NCBI GenBank assembly: GCA_019429275.1
Contig: JAHYJC010000025.1
Location: 1-64,000, forward strand
From: Lentimicrobium sp.
GTDB lineage: Bacteria; Bacteroidota; Bacteroidia; Bacteroidales; Lentimicrobiaceae
Direction: 5' to 3'
Length of the DNA: 64,000 nucleotides
Shown here: in pieces, positions 1-8,421 of the stretch
Layout: the number at the start of each line of letters is the position of its first letter
How positions within the stretch are numbered: position 1 is the first letter of the stretch
The notes under the pieces: generated by a model
The model's database searches: none
Told to the model about the DNA's origin: nothing
Seen by the model: only the letters and a program-made list of their open reading frames with translations
Translations under genes and position numbers: made by a program

Positions 1-16
1 TTTTTTTTTAAGTAAT

Positions 17-1291
17 ATGCTTGAAGAAATATTAGACATTCGTAATGTTACAAGAGCCTTAAAGCAGGTTACTGCCAATAAGGGAGCCGGAGGCATAGAT
101 GGTATGCAGACCGATGAACTTCGCGACTACCTGAATGCCAACTGGCAAATGTTACGCAAATCGATATTAGATGGCAGTTACAAGCCGCAGCCGGTTCGCA
201 AAGTAGAAATACCCAAACCACAAGGCGGCACAAGAATGTTAGGGATTCCAACCGTTATAGACAGGTTTTTGCAACAGGCTATAGCTCAATGGTTAACCTC
301 ACGTTATGATGAAGGCTTCTCCCCACATAGCTACGGGTTTAGGGCAAATCGCAATGCACATCAAGCCGTTGTGCAAGCAAAGGAATACCTGAACCTGGGT
401 TACGAATGGGTCATCGAACTAGACCTTGAGAAATTTTTCGACAAGGTTCACCACGATCGGTTAATGAGTACCCTGGCCACGAAAATATCGGATAAGCGCA
501 CCTTAAAACTTATCCGGGCTTATCTGACCAGTGGCATCATGGAAGGAGGGGTCGTCAGTCCACGTAATGAAGGCACACCACAAGGCAGCCCGTTAAGCCC
601 GTTACTATCGAATATCGTACTTGACGAACTCGATAAGGAATTACTTACCAGAGGGCATCGGTTTGTACGTTATGCAGATGATTGCAGTATCTATGTAAAG
701 AGTGAGAAATCCGGGCATAGGGTCATGGAAAGCATCACAAAATATATAGAGGGCAAACTAAAGCTCACGGTAAACCGTGACAAGAGTAAGGTGAGCCGAC
801 CATCGGATAGCACACTTTTAGGTTTTTCATTCTATAAAAGTAGCCAAGGCTGGGAAATACGTATTGCTCCAAAATCTTTAGACAAAATAAAGAAAAAGAT
901 AAAAGAGAAAACCAAACGCAATGACCCAACTCCAGCTAAAGAAAAGATTAAAAAGCTTGAGATTTCAATTTCGGGGTGGGTTAACTACTTTTGCATTGCC
1001 AAAGGGAAAAGTAAAATGGAGGAACTTGATCAATTGGTCAGAACGAGGCTCCGTATGTGTTTTTGGAAACAATGGAAAAAGCCGAAAACCAAACGACTTA
1101 ACCTGATCAAATTGGGCATTTCCACGCAAAAAGCCTATGAATGGAGCAATAGCCGTAAAGCATACTGCAGAGTTGCGCACAGCCCAATTTTGCAAAGATC
1201 GCTTAACAACCAATACTTCACTCGTTTGAAATATGTTGGATTTACTAACTATTACTTTTGGAAAACAGAATACCAGTTAACACTTTTCTAA
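17..1291 (+). CDS. ltrA: Group II intron reverse transcriptase/maturase
   Basis: This 424-residue protein copies intron RNA into DNA and helps the intron splice. RT blocks appear in order: NKGAGGIDG (about 21-29), IPKPQGGTRMLGIPT (about 65-79), YGFRANRNAH, ELDLEKFFD, GTPQGSPLSPLLSN (about 186-199) and the catalytic YADD at 219-222. A maturase (X/GIIM) region follows at about 300-370 with SGWVNYF. The protein ends soon after it, so there is no HNH endonuclease domain; this fits the shorter endonuclease-free intron ORFs. The ATG at 17 gives an N terminus where the family normally starts, so the ORF looks intact. The stop is four bases before domain V, the normal arrangement. Confidence 0.95.
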   Translation: MLEEILDIRNVTRALKQVTANKGAGGIDGMQTDELRDYLNANWQMLRKSILDGSYKPQPVRKVEIPKPQGGTRMLGIPTVIDRFLQQAIAQWLTSRYDEGFSPHSYGFRANRNAHQAVVQAKEYLNLGYEWVIELDLEKFFDKVHHDRLMSTLATKISDKRTLKLIRAYLTSGIMEGGVVSPRNEGTPQGSPLSPLLSNIVLDELDKELLTRGHRFVRYADDCSIYVKSEKSGHRVMESITKYIEGKLKLTVNRDKSKVSRPSDSTLLGFSFYKSSQGWEIRIAPKSLDKIKKKIKEKTKRNDPTPAKEKIKKLEISISGWVNYFCIAKGKSKMEELDQLVRTRLRMCFWKQWKKPKTKRLNLIKLGISTQKAYEWSNSRKAYCRVAHSPILQRSLNNQYFTRLKYVGFTNYYFWKTEYQLTLF

Positions 1292-1294
1292 CAA

Positions 1295-1372
1295 ACCGCC
1301 GTATACCGAACGGTACGTACGGTGGTGTGAGAGGTCGGAAAATAAAGTAAGTATTATATTACTTTATTTTCC
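1295..1372 (+). other. Group II intron domains V and VI
   Basis: Domain V folds as a 32-nt hairpin (1295-1326): ACCGCCGTA pairs with TACGGTGGT, capped by an ACC/GGT stem. The catalytic triad position reads CGC rather than AGC. Domain VI is a perfect 14-bp inverted repeat (1337-1350 with 1359-1372, loop 1351-1358), followed by CTCCTAATC, which would carry the branch-point adenosine. The pairing is seen directly; the assignment to domains rests on position after the ORF and on the conserved domain V shape. The CGC triad is often reported in IIC-type introns, but I do not assign the class firmly. Confidence 0.8.
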
Positions 1373-1707
1373 TCCTAATCAATTGTTTATCAATATTATA
1401 TCACCATTTTTTGAAACAATAACCCCGAATCCTTTCGATATTTAGTAATTTATAGGATGACGCTCCTGATTATTTCAGTTATATGGTGATGTCTATTCCG
1501 ATTAAATTGTTTTCAGGGAGGTGGATAGGGGAGATATTTTTTAAGAGCAAAGTTAGACAACTGTCCCTCCAATAAGACAATTTTCCTGTCCGCAATGAAT
1601 GCTAATATCTGTGTTTATTATCAAATTCATTCTTTTTGTTTATCATCGCTTTCAATTATCTAAATTCCTTGTGCTTTGAAAGCATTTAAAAAATATTTAT
1701 TCATAAG

Positions 1708-1880
1708 TTACATTTGTAAACAGTATTAATATTTTTATTTTACTGATAAAGAGTATTATAAAGTTTTATAGTTTTACTTTTATATATAAATGTATTTATT
1801 TATTACAAGATACAAATGTATATTTAACTGAGTTACACATATAATTCATAAGATACATATGTAATCTCTACAATTGTAAC
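1708..1880. promoter_or_regulatory. Cluster of palindromic operator-like repeats
   Basis: Palindromes with the core TACA-NN-TGTA recur: TTACATTTGTAA (1708-1719), TACAAATGTA (1811-1820), TACATATGTA (1854-1863) and TACAATTGTA (1869-1878). Weaker copies are TTACACATATAA (1833-1844), TTACATGGTTAA (1899-1910) and TTACAATGTTAA (2131-2142), and a TTGTAATC half-site overlaps the -7 region (2181-2188). The two best copies are centred 15 bp apart. Inverted repeats of this size are typical binding sites for dimeric HTH regulators, and an XRE-type gene starts at 2202, so autoregulation is the simplest reading. That is inference; AT richness raises chance matches, though the fixed C and G positions argue against pure chance. 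Confidence 0.55.
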
Positions 1881-2151
1881 TTAGCTGAATTAATGAAATT
1901 ACATGGTTAATAAAGTGAATTAGCTTATTTTGATTAAAATTTAATTAAATGTTTATTTATAATACTAATATTCAGTTTAATATAATAATTATATAAAGTT
2001 ATAATTGATATATAAATAAATTATTTTGCCATTTAATAATAATATATTTATATTTTTAATCAATTATAAAACAATTATTTACATAGTTTATATAAAGTAT
2101 ATAATCAGAAAATAACAATAAAAGTACAGATTACAATGTTAATCTATAAAT

Positions 2152-2183
2152 TTTGAAAAGTCATTTTTTAATTATTATATTTG
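2152..2183 (+). promoter_or_regulatory. Promoter of the HTH gene (Bacteroidota sigma type)
   Basis: TTTG at 2152-2155 is followed after 20 bp by TATATTTG at 2176-2183, an exact fit to the Bacteroidota -33/-7 consensus TTTG-N19-21-TAnnTTTG. Transcription would begin near 2190, leaving a leader of about 12 nt before the ATG at 2202. A TTACA-type palindrome lies just upstream (2131-2142) and a half-site overlaps the end of the -7 box, which suits repression by the gene product. Confidence 0.7.
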
Positions 2184-2201
2184 TAATCAAATAATAACCA
2201 G

Positions 2202-2849
2202 ATGAACGACCGGATAGCATTATTACTTAAAGCAAAAAATATTTCTCCATCGCAATTGGCCGATGAACTTGGTATCCAAAGGTCCGGGGTATCTCATATA
2301 ATGACTAACCGAAATAAACCCGGTTTGGAGTTTATTCAGAAACTTCTGAAAAAGTATCCTGATATAAGTTATAAATGGATTTTGTTTGGCGAAGGTCCAA
2401 TGATGAATCCTTATCCTGAAGTAAATGTATCTCATGGAAGCCCTGAGGTTGCAGAAAAAAAACTGATGTCCTCTAAACCTTTATTATTTGAGTTATTTCC
2501 TGACGAGAATCAGGAAGATAATGCAAATGCTATAGAAAATGAGTTATCAGATATAAAAAATTCTGACAAATCTGTTGATGATCAATTAGTTGAAGAGGTT
2601 AAATCAGGTAAATTTCCTGTTGATATTTTCGTATCAGAAAATCCGGAAGCAAATATGGAGGATGAAGAAAGTTCAAAAATTAAACCTGAAGAAAATTTAA
2701 CTGCCAAAATTGAGAATGTGGATGAAATGAAATCAGGCATAAAAATAAAAGATCCGGCTATTCAAAAGAATAACCGGATCATTCAAAAGATTGTAATATT
2801 TTACTCCGATAAAACCTTTATCAAATACAGTCCTGCGTCTGAAGATTAA
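2202..2849 (+). CDS. XRE-type helix-turn-helix transcriptional regulator
   Basis: The 215-residue protein begins with a Cro/CI-type HTH at about residues 4-58 (LADELGIQRSGVSHIMTNRN), followed by KYPDISYKWILFGEGPMM, a combination typical of a Bacteroidota XRE family. The middle, about 80-185, is acidic, low in complexity and probably disordered. The C-terminal end (about 190-210) reads IVIFYSDKTFIKYSP, a short conserved-looking block that I believe recurs in this family but whose role I do not know. The gene stands alone, preceded by a good promoter and the palindrome cluster, and ends 2 bp from the convergent ndk. Its targets beyond its own promoter cannot be seen. Confidence 0.85.
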   Translation: MNDRIALLLKAKNISPSQLADELGIQRSGVSHIMTNRNKPGLEFIQKLLKKYPDISYKWILFGEGPMMNPYPEVNVSHGSPEVAEKKLMSSKPLLFELFPDENQEDNANAIENELSDIKNSDKSVDDQLVEEVKSGKFPVDIFVSENPEANMEDEESSKIKPEENLTAKIENVDEMKSGIKIKDPAIQKNNRIIQKIVIFYSDKTFIKYSPASED

Positions 2850-2851
2850 GT

Positions 2852-3271
2852 TCAGATACGTTCAATCGATGAGAAAAAGAAATTGATCTCTTTTTCAGCA
2901 TTCTCATCACTATCAGAACCATGAACAGCATTTTTTTGAACTGAAACCCCAAACATTTTTCTGATTGTACCTTCTGCTGCATCTGCTGGATTTGTAGATC
3001 CAATCAGGTTGCGGTAATCCTGCACAGCATTCGCTTTTTCAAGAACTGCTGCCAGTATTGGCCCTGAAGTCATAAATTCAACCAGATCATTAAAAAAAGG
3101 CCGATCCTTATGTACTTCGTAGAATGCTGAAGCCTGATTCTTTGAAAGTTTAACAATTTTAACTACTTGAATACGAAATCCTTGCTGAAGAATCATATCA
3201 AGAATTTTTCCGGTATATTTGGCCTCATAGGCTGCCGGTTTAATCATAGTAAATGTATAATTACCTGCCAT
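2852..3271 (-). CDS. ndk: Nucleoside diphosphate kinase
   Basis: NDK transfers the gamma phosphate of ATP to nucleoside diphosphates through a phosphohistidine, balancing NTP and dNTP pools in the cytoplasm. The protein has the usual length (139 residues). All expected active-site residues are present: K11, Y51, R87, T93, R104, N114 and the phosphorylated H117 in NAVHGSDS. It is a single-gene unit that converges on the HTH gene with a 2-bp gap and diverges from the DHH phosphoesterase gene. No Shine-Dalgarno sequence is visible, which is normal in this group. Confidence 0.97.
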   Translation of the reverse strand: MAGNYTFTMIKPAAYEAKYTGKILDMILQQGFRIQVVKIVKLSKNQASAFYEVHKDRPFFNDLVEFMTSGPILAAVLEKANAVQDYRNLIGSTNPADAAEGTIRKMFGVSVQKNAVHGSDSDENAEKEINFFFSSIERI

Positions 3272-3337
3272 AAATTTAATTTATTGTTATTGTAAAAGTA
3301 AGGAAAATTTTGGTGTCAGCCCTATCAACAAACTTTA

Positions 3338-3345
3338 TACCTTTG
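3338..3345 (+). promoter_or_regulatory. -7 box upstream of the DHH phosphoesterase gene
   Basis: TACCTTTG matches the TAnnTTTG consensus. It would start transcription about 28 nt before the TTG start at 3380. No -33 TTTG lies at the standard 19-21 bp spacing; the nearest is about 25 bp upstream. Confidence 0.4.
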
Positions 3346-3379
3346 TGTTCAAAATAAATATTAATTCAACCATATTACA

Positions 3380-4426
3380 TTGCATAAATTTGATAGAGAT
3401 CAGGTTAGCAAATTTAAAAGCTTGCTTACCAATCAAAATAAGATTCTCATTACTACTCACTATAACCCCGATGGGGATGCTTTAGGTTCATCTTTTGCCC
3501 TTTGCAGGTATTTAAAAAATAAAGGTTACCAGGTTTCAGTGCTTGTTCCGAATGAATATCCAGGGTTTTTGGCCTGGATGCCTGGCAATAAGGATGTAAT
3601 TGTCTATTCAAAAAATTCTGAAACCGCCGATATACTTATTGATGAGGCTGATTTAATTTTTTGTCTGGATTACAACGCAATTCAGCGGGTAAACTTGTTT
3701 ACTGAAAAACTCGAAAAATCTTCAGCTATTAAGGTTCTGGTTGATCATCATCTGCAACCTGAACCACAATTTGATTTTGTTTTTTCTGTAATTAACACTT
3801 CCTCTACTTCTGAACTTATTTACGACCTTATCAATGCAATGGGAGACAAGCATTTGATAGATAAAGAAATAGCAAATTGCCTTTATGTTGGCATCATGAC
3901 TGATACTGGCTCTTTTAGTTTTGCCTGTAACCATCCGCACACCTATGAAGTTGTGGCCGAACTCGTTCGTATAGGTGTTGATACTGAGCAGGTTCATCGT
4001 TTGGTTTATGATACATACTCCGAGCATAGGATGCGATTGCTTGGATATTGCCTGAGTGAAAAATTGCAAGTAATGCATAACTTTTCATCGGCTTACATCT
4101 GGCTTACCAAAGAAGATATGAAGCGGTTTAATGTTCAGTCAGGCGATACAGAAGGCATTGTAAATTATGCACTTTCAATAAAAGGAATCAGCTTTGCTGC
4201 ATTTTTTACTGAAAAGCGCGATAGAATCAGAATTTCATTCCGGTCAAAAGGTGATTTCTCCGTCAACACTTTTGCTAGAGAACATTTTAATGGTGGAGGG
4301 CACAGGAACGCAGCAGGTGGCGATTCATTCATGAATATGCAGGAAACTTTAAAAACGTTTGAAATGCTGCTTCCTAATTATCTTGATGACCTTAAAAAGG
4401 CATCACTTCATGGAGATATATTTTAA
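3380..4426 (+). CDS. nrnA: DHH-family phosphoesterase (NrnA-like oligoribonuclease / pAp phosphatase)
   Basis: NrnA-type enzymes degrade short RNA oligonucleotides (nanoRNA), and some dephosphorylate pAp. The 348-residue protein has the DHH-domain metal motifs HYNPDGDALGS (about 27-37), a further acidic motif FCLDYN, and DHH itself at 122-124. The DHHA1 domain near the C terminus carries GGGHRNAAGG (about 305-314), which binds the nucleotide end. The start is a TTG; no in-frame ATG gives a complete first domain, so TTG at 3380 is the best choice. The gene leads a same-strand run with two FKBP lipoprotein genes, 17 bp before the first. Whether it also cleaves cyclic dinucleotides cannot be told. 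Confidence 0.9.
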   Translation: MHKFDRDQVSKFKSLLTNQNKILITTHYNPDGDALGSSFALCRYLKNKGYQVSVLVPNEYPGFLAWMPGNKDVIVYSKNSETADILIDEADLIFCLDYNAIQRVNLFTEKLEKSSAIKVLVDHHLQPEPQFDFVFSVINTSSTSELIYDLINAMGDKHLIDKEIANCLYVGIMTDTGSFSFACNHPHTYEVVAELVRIGVDTEQVHRLVYDTYSEHRMRLLGYCLSEKLQVMHNFSSAYIWLTKEDMKRFNVQSGDTEGIVNYALSIKGISFAAFFTEKRDRIRISFRSKGDFSVNTFAREHFNGGGHRNAAGGDSFMNMQETLKTFEMLLPNYLDDLKKASLHGDIF

Positions 4427-4443
4427 TTTTTGCCTTTCATATT

Positions 4444-4980
4444 ATGTCACGCTCAATCCTTTTCATAATCATTTCAATGCTTTGTATCTTTCTGTTCTTC
4501 TCATGCAGGAATCATAAATTGAAGGATACCAATAACCCTGATCAGAGCAGATTGCTGAAGGAATCGCTGGTTGCAGCAAATAAACAGGCAGTTAAAGCTG
4601 AAAATGAACAAATTGAAAGTTTCATATGTCGATATAACTGGAAAATGAAAGAAACCGGAAGCGGTTTAAGGTATCAGATTTATTTTCAGGGTTCAGGGGA
4701 AGAAGTTCAACCCGGTAGAATAGCAGTTTTAAAATATACTGTCAGGCTCATAACAGGCGACCTTATTTATTCATCCGATAATGACGGATTAAAAGAGTTT
4801 ATGATTGGAAGAGGAGGCGTGGAAAGTGGTCTTGAAGAAGGAATATTATTACTAAAGGTGGGCGACAGGGCTAAATTTATCATACCTTCGCACCTTGGTT
4901 TTGGATTGCTGGGAGATCAGGACAAAGTACCGCCAAAATCAACCCTGATTTATGATTTAGAATTGATTTCACTTAAATAA
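4444..4980 (+). CDS. FKBP-type peptidyl-prolyl isomerase lipoprotein (GldI-like)
   Basis: This 178-residue protein is a predicted lipoprotein: a hydrophobic signal (1-20) ends in LFFSC, with C21 as the lipidated cysteine. One FKBP domain fills about 68-178, ending with the typical VPPKSTLIYDLELISLK. Such enzymes catalyse proline isomerisation while exported proteins fold in the periplasm. In gliding Bacteroidota the similar GldI is needed for motility; no gliding genes are seen here, so that role is not claimed. The aromatic pocket is only partly conserved, so it may act more as a chaperone. It lies 26 bp upstream of a larger three-domain FKBP gene, probably co-transcribed. Confidence 0.88.
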   Translation: MSRSILFIIISMLCIFLFFSCRNHKLKDTNNPDQSRLLKESLVAANKQAVKAENEQIESFICRYNWKMKETGSGLRYQIYFQGSGEEVQPGRIAVLKYTVRLITGDLIYSSDNDGLKEFMIGRGGVESGLEEGILLLKVGDRAKFIIPSHLGFGLLGDQDKVPPKSTLIYDLELISLK

Positions 4981-5006
4981 AAAAAACCAAATAATTAAAA
5001 ATTAAC

Positions 5007-6335
5007 ATGATTAACAAAAAACAACTGTTAATACTTCTGTCTATTGGGATGGCAGTATTTTTTTATGCCTGTTCGGAATTCCCCGGATTTAAGAAAACCA
5101 AAGACGGCATGAAATATAAGTTTTATGTAAAAGGGAACGATACGACTACGATGCGTACCGGTATGATTCTTACGATGAAACTTAAATATGCAATCGACGA
5201 TTCCACTCTTTTTAATTCAGATGATATGGAGGAAAGTTTTAAGCTTCCTCTTGAACTGCCATCTTATAAGGGAGATATTTACACTGCTCTTACCATGATG
5301 AAACCGGGCGATAGTGCAACTTTTATTTCCAGTGCTGATTCATTCTTTCTGAAAACAGTTCAGCTACCGCAGGTACCTGACTCAGCCTGGATTGGTAAAA
5401 ATATCCATTTCCATATCAAACTTCTTTCAGCCATGACCAGCGAGCAAATGCAGGCTGAACAACAAGCTGAAATGGAAACTCTGAGGATCGAAGAAATGGC
5501 TAAACTCGAAGCATACATTGACTCCGGTAAAATTGCAGTTTCTCCTTTAGAATCAGGACTTTACTTTATTGAGGAGGTAAAGGGAACCGGAAAGAAACCT
5601 AAAGAAACAGATATTGTAAAGGTGCATTTTAAAGTATCGGATATTACGGGCAGAGTATTTTTCTCATCCTATGATCAGGGTGAGCCCATGCGATGGGAAG
5701 CAGGCAAGGTTTTTGACAATGCTGGTGCAACTGAGGCGCTGAATCTTATGTCAGTTGGATCAAAAGTGAAAGCAATCGTGCCTTCTTCAATCGGATTTGG
5801 AGAGCAGGGAAGGGGAAATTTTGTGGCACCTTACTCAACACTTATTTATGATTTGGAAATGATGAGTTTCCAGACCAAAGCACAATTCGACAAAGAACGT
5901 GAGAATGAGCAGCGAAAAGCTGAAGGTGAAAAGGAAAAAAACAAAGCTCAGGAGATGAGCAAACTTGCAAATTATGTAAAAAGTAATAACATTACTGTAA
6001 AACCTACAGCCAGTGGTTTGTATTATATAGAGACACTGGCAGGTTCAGGAGAAAAGCCGGTTGCAGGAAAAAAAGTACAGGTGCATTACACTGGTACACT
6101 GCTTGATGGTACTAAATTTGATTCATCAGTCGACAGAGGCCAGCCTTTTGAATTTGTACTCGGTCAGGGACAGGTAATTCAGGGATGGGATGAAGGAATT
6201 GCCATGATGAAGAAAGGCGGAAAAGCCAGGCTGATCATTCCTTCTGCCATTGCTTACGGACCCGATGGACGTATGCCTACCATTCCTCAGAGTGCCACAC
6301 TTATTTTTGATGTTGAGCTTATAGATTTTGAGTAA
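5007..6335 (+). CDS. Three-domain FKBP-type peptidyl-prolyl isomerase lipoprotein
   Basis: The 442-residue lipoprotein (signal 1-21, C22 in FFYAC) has three FKBP-like domains at about 30-142, 175-290 and 335-442, joined by charged helical linkers rich in Glu, Lys and Gln. Only the third has the full canonical signature: VHYTGTLLDGTKFDSS, FVLGQGQVIQGWDEG and IPSAIAYG. The first two are diverged and probably serve substrate binding or dimerisation, an inference from the missing consensus residues. It would act in the periplasm, anchored to a membrane, as a foldase. A strong terminator follows at 6353, ending the run begun by the DHH gene. Confidence 0.9.
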   Translation: MINKKQLLILLSIGMAVFFYACSEFPGFKKTKDGMKYKFYVKGNDTTTMRTGMILTMKLKYAIDDSTLFNSDDMEESFKLPLELPSYKGDIYTALTMMKPGDSATFISSADSFFLKTVQLPQVPDSAWIGKNIHFHIKLLSAMTSEQMQAEQQAEMETLRIEEMAKLEAYIDSGKIAVSPLESGLYFIEEVKGTGKKPKETDIVKVHFKVSDITGRVFFSSYDQGEPMRWEAGKVFDNAGATEALNLMSVGSKVKAIVPSSIGFGEQGRGNFVAPYSTLIYDLEMMSFQTKAQFDKERENEQRKAEGEKEKNKAQEMSKLANYVKSNNITVKPTASGLYYIETLAGSGEKPVAGKKVQVHYTGTLLDGTKFDSSVDRGQPFEFVLGQGQVIQGWDEGIAMMKKGGKARLIIPSAIAYGPDGRMPTIPQSATLIFDVELIDFE

Positions 6336-6352
6336 TTTTTAAAAAACAAATA

Positions 6353-6386
6353 AAAAAGCCATTGCCCGGTTGCAATGGCTTTTTTA
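6353..6386. terminator. Bidirectional rho-independent terminator
   Basis: AAGCCATTGC pairs with GCAATGGCTT around a CCGGTT loop, with an A-run on one side and a T-run on the other. It ends the FKBP run on + and can also serve the DUF3298 gene ending at 6469 on -. Confidence 0.85.
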
Positions 6387-6468
6387 TTTGATCAAAATCT
6401 AATCGGAATTGATTTATAATTACTGATTATCAATATTTTAAAACAATTAAGAATAACCAGGGAATCAT

Positions 6469-7572
6469 TCAGAAAGACACCCTTAAAATCTGGCTTTCAG
6501 GATTAACCAATTCTTTAATTTGTTCAAATGATATAAAAACACTCAGGGGTCCGGTTTCCTGCCCGGCTAGTTCGTATGTGTTATAATGAAAACCAACACC
6601 TGAAGATGTTATAAAAAAATTCTGTGAAACCGGAATTTCATTGCTGAAGAAGCCATAATCACTAAGAGAAAAATCAGGATCAATATTTAGTTTGCTGCAA
6701 ATGGAGGATCTTATTAACTTTGAAAGTCTGCTTTCAGACTCAGGAAGGAAAAGATTAGAAGGCGCAATCTTTTTGCCGGTAACAAAATCATATACCAGAT
6801 ATCTGCTGATGCTTAAACCTGATGTCCCGCCGGTATAAGCGTAATCATGAAGTTTCAGGCTTAATAGATCTTTATCATTATAAATTACAGAAAGTAGTTT
6901 TCGTTTTTCCCAATTCAAATACTGGTAGTTTTCTTTTGTATTAATATCGAGATTGTTTGACCTGTATTGTTCAAAAAATTTAGTCTCCTGATCTTTCAGC
7001 ATAATCAGAGCATCAGTTTGTGTGCTCAACCTGAACAAATCTTTGTAAATCATTGTCATAAGTTTTTCAGCGCTGGTTTTATCTGTATCTCCTGAAGCTG
7101 AAAGAATTACCGATTCGTAAACCGCCACAGGTGAATCGGGTTGATCATAAAGTGGTTGCAGAGACGATACTGCTGTAACTCTGAATTGCCTGCTGCCTTC
7201 CAAAAATCTGACCGACATTTCAAATGGTCTTAATTCGCCTGTTTCATTTTTCCAGGTCCCACTTAAAGTAACTTCATCCAATAGTTTTGCCTCAATAATA
7301 GTCTCATCTGTATGAACTTCTGCTAAAACAATTTTTCCATCTTCTAAAAGTGTTCCACTGAGTTCAAGAGGGATGTCACCTGTAAAATGGTTATGAATAA
7401 AACCATAGACCTTCTGTCCGGCAAAAATAAGGTCAGCTGAAACCTTCTCTTCACTGTCAATATACCCAAGGAGGTGTACATATTTGTTCTGATCCTGAGC
7501 ACAGGTCATTCCAATTGATTTTACCAATAAAAATATTAAGGCCAAAATCTTTAAAAGATTGATTTTCATCAT
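6469..7572 (-). CDS. Secreted DUF3298 (RsiV/PdaC-like) protein
   Basis: The 367-residue protein has a signal peptide (about 1-26, ending TCAQ), so it is exported. The C-terminal part (about 230-360) resembles the DUF3298 domain of RsiV and PdaC: it has YAYTGGTSGLSISRYLVYDF, then a segment with SNLF, and ends in FISFEQIKELV. In RsiV this fold binds lysozyme; in PdaC it accompanies a deacetylase. The function here is unknown, and no anti-sigma or deacetylase part is visible. The N-terminal half shows short beta-rich stretches about a secreted product but no motif I recognise. It lies 14 bp downstream of the yggS gene on the same strand. Confidence 0.7.
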   Translation of the reverse strand: MMKINLLKILALIFLLVKSIGMTCAQDQNKYVHLLGYIDSEEKVSADLIFAGQKVYGFIHNHFTGDIPLELSGTLLEDGKIVLAEVHTDETIIEAKLLDEVTLSGTWKNETGELRPFEMSVRFLEGSRQFRVTAVSSLQPLYDQPDSPVAVYESVILSASGDTDKTSAEKLMTMIYKDLFRLSTQTDALIMLKDQETKFFEQYRSNNLDINTKENYQYLNWEKRKLLSVIYNDKDLLSLKLHDYAYTGGTSGLSISRYLVYDFVTGKKIAPSNLFLPESESRLSKLIRSSICSKLNIDPDFSLSDYGFFSNEIPVSQNFFITSSGVGFHYNTYELAGQETGPLSVFISFEQIKELVNPESQILRVSF

Positions 7573-7586
7573 TATGATTGTTTTTT

Positions 7587-8252
7587 TTATTTTTCTCCAA
7601 ACAAAGCAGTCCCAATTCTGACCATTGTGCTGCCTTCATCAATGGCAATTTGATAGTCACCCGACATGCCCATTGAAAGCTGGCCAAAGTATTCATTATC
7701 AGCAAAAAATTCAGACTTTAATTTATCAAATAATCTTTTTAACGTGGCAAATTCGCTTCTTACAACATTTTCGTCTGAAGTAAATGTGGCCATTCCCATA
7801 AGACCAAGGATCTTAACATTCTTTAGATTTAAAAATTCAGGGGAATTAAGAATCGTTAGAACCTCTTTTTCATCCAGCCCGAATTTACTTTCTTCACGGG
7901 CAATATAAACCTGCAGCAAACAGTCAATTACGCGCTGATTATTCAAAGCCTGCCTGTTAATTTCAATGAGAATTTTCAGACTGTCGACGCTGTGAATTAA
8001 ATGTACATAGGGAGCAATAAATTTAACCTTATTGGTTTGCAGATGTCCGATAAGGTGCCAGCGAATATCGGCCGGAAGGAGAGGCTGTTTTTCCTTCATT
8101 TCCTGCACCCGGTTTTCGCCAAAATCGCGAAGCCCAAGTTTGTATGCTTCTAAAAGCAACTCAATCTTCCTGTTTTTGGTAACTGCAATTAAAGTTACTT
8201 CCAGAGGTAGCTCACGAAGAATTTTATTTATATTTTCTTTAAGCTTTTCCAT
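7587..8252 (-). CDS. yggS: YggS-family pyridoxal phosphate homeostasis protein
   Basis: This single-domain PLP-binding TIM-barrel protein keeps vitamin B6 pools in balance; no enzyme reaction is established for the family. It has the usual length (221 residues). K26 in LIAVTKNR is the PLP-binding lysine. Further family motifs are FGENRVQEM, WHLIGHLQTNKVK, HSVDS, and at the C terminus LSMGMSGDYQIAI and TMVRIGTALFG. It is followed on the same strand by the DUF3298 gene. The 170-bp gap towards 8422 is intergenic. Confidence 0.95.
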   Translation of the reverse strand: MEKLKENINKILRELPLEVTLIAVTKNRKIELLLEAYKLGLRDFGENRVQEMKEKQPLLPADIRWHLIGHLQTNKVKFIAPYVHLIHSVDSLKILIEINRQALNNQRVIDCLLQVYIAREESKFGLDEKEVLTILNSPEFLNLKNVKILGLMGMATFTSDENVVRSEFATLKRLFDKLKSEFFADNEYFGQLSMGMSGDYQIAIDEGSTMVRIGTALFGEK

Positions 8253-8421
8253 TCTTAAAACTCTTATTCTGCAAATTTAACTTAAAAAAGCCTGTGTCAT
8301 CGCCTGATAATTTATATTCATGACAGATTCTGTTTTTGACAATATCGTTTGTTTTTTGTATCTTGTTATTGTTTAACAAGCTGCTGATTTCACTGATGTT
8401 TAATAGATACAATATCATCAT

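Larger units (their letters stand above)
1..1383 (+). mobile_element. Group II intron, 3' portion (5' part lies outside the window)
   Basis: A group II intron is a self-splicing retroelement that moves through its encoded reverse transcriptase. Seen here are a complete RT/maturase ORF (17-1291), a domain V hairpin right after the stop codon (1295-1326) and a domain VI stem (1337-1372). Domains I to III normally lie 5' of or around the ORF and must be before base 1. I place the 3' end near 1383 by inference: a branch-type A at about 1377 would sit 7 nt from an AT-ending intron. The host gene or site cannot be read because only the 3' flank is present. The window edge is a run of T, so the element may be cut by a contig end. 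Confidence 0.85.
1384..2201. other. Very AT-rich spacer between the intron and the HTH gene
   Basis: About 820 bp with no convincing protein gene on either strand. It becomes strongly AT-rich from about 1620 to 2200. It holds a cluster of TACA-NN-TGTA palindromes (1708-1880), a further imperfect site near 2131-2142 and a promoter (2152-2183) for the regulator that follows. The segment 1384-1600 is less AT-rich and may be a remnant of whatever the intron entered; I recognise nothing in it. Confidence 0.6.

Noticed and set aside
1384-2200. CRISPR array or prophage attachment in the AT-rich spacer
   Set aside because: The palindromes are unevenly spaced, short and not separated by spacers of constant length; no cas or integrase gene is near.
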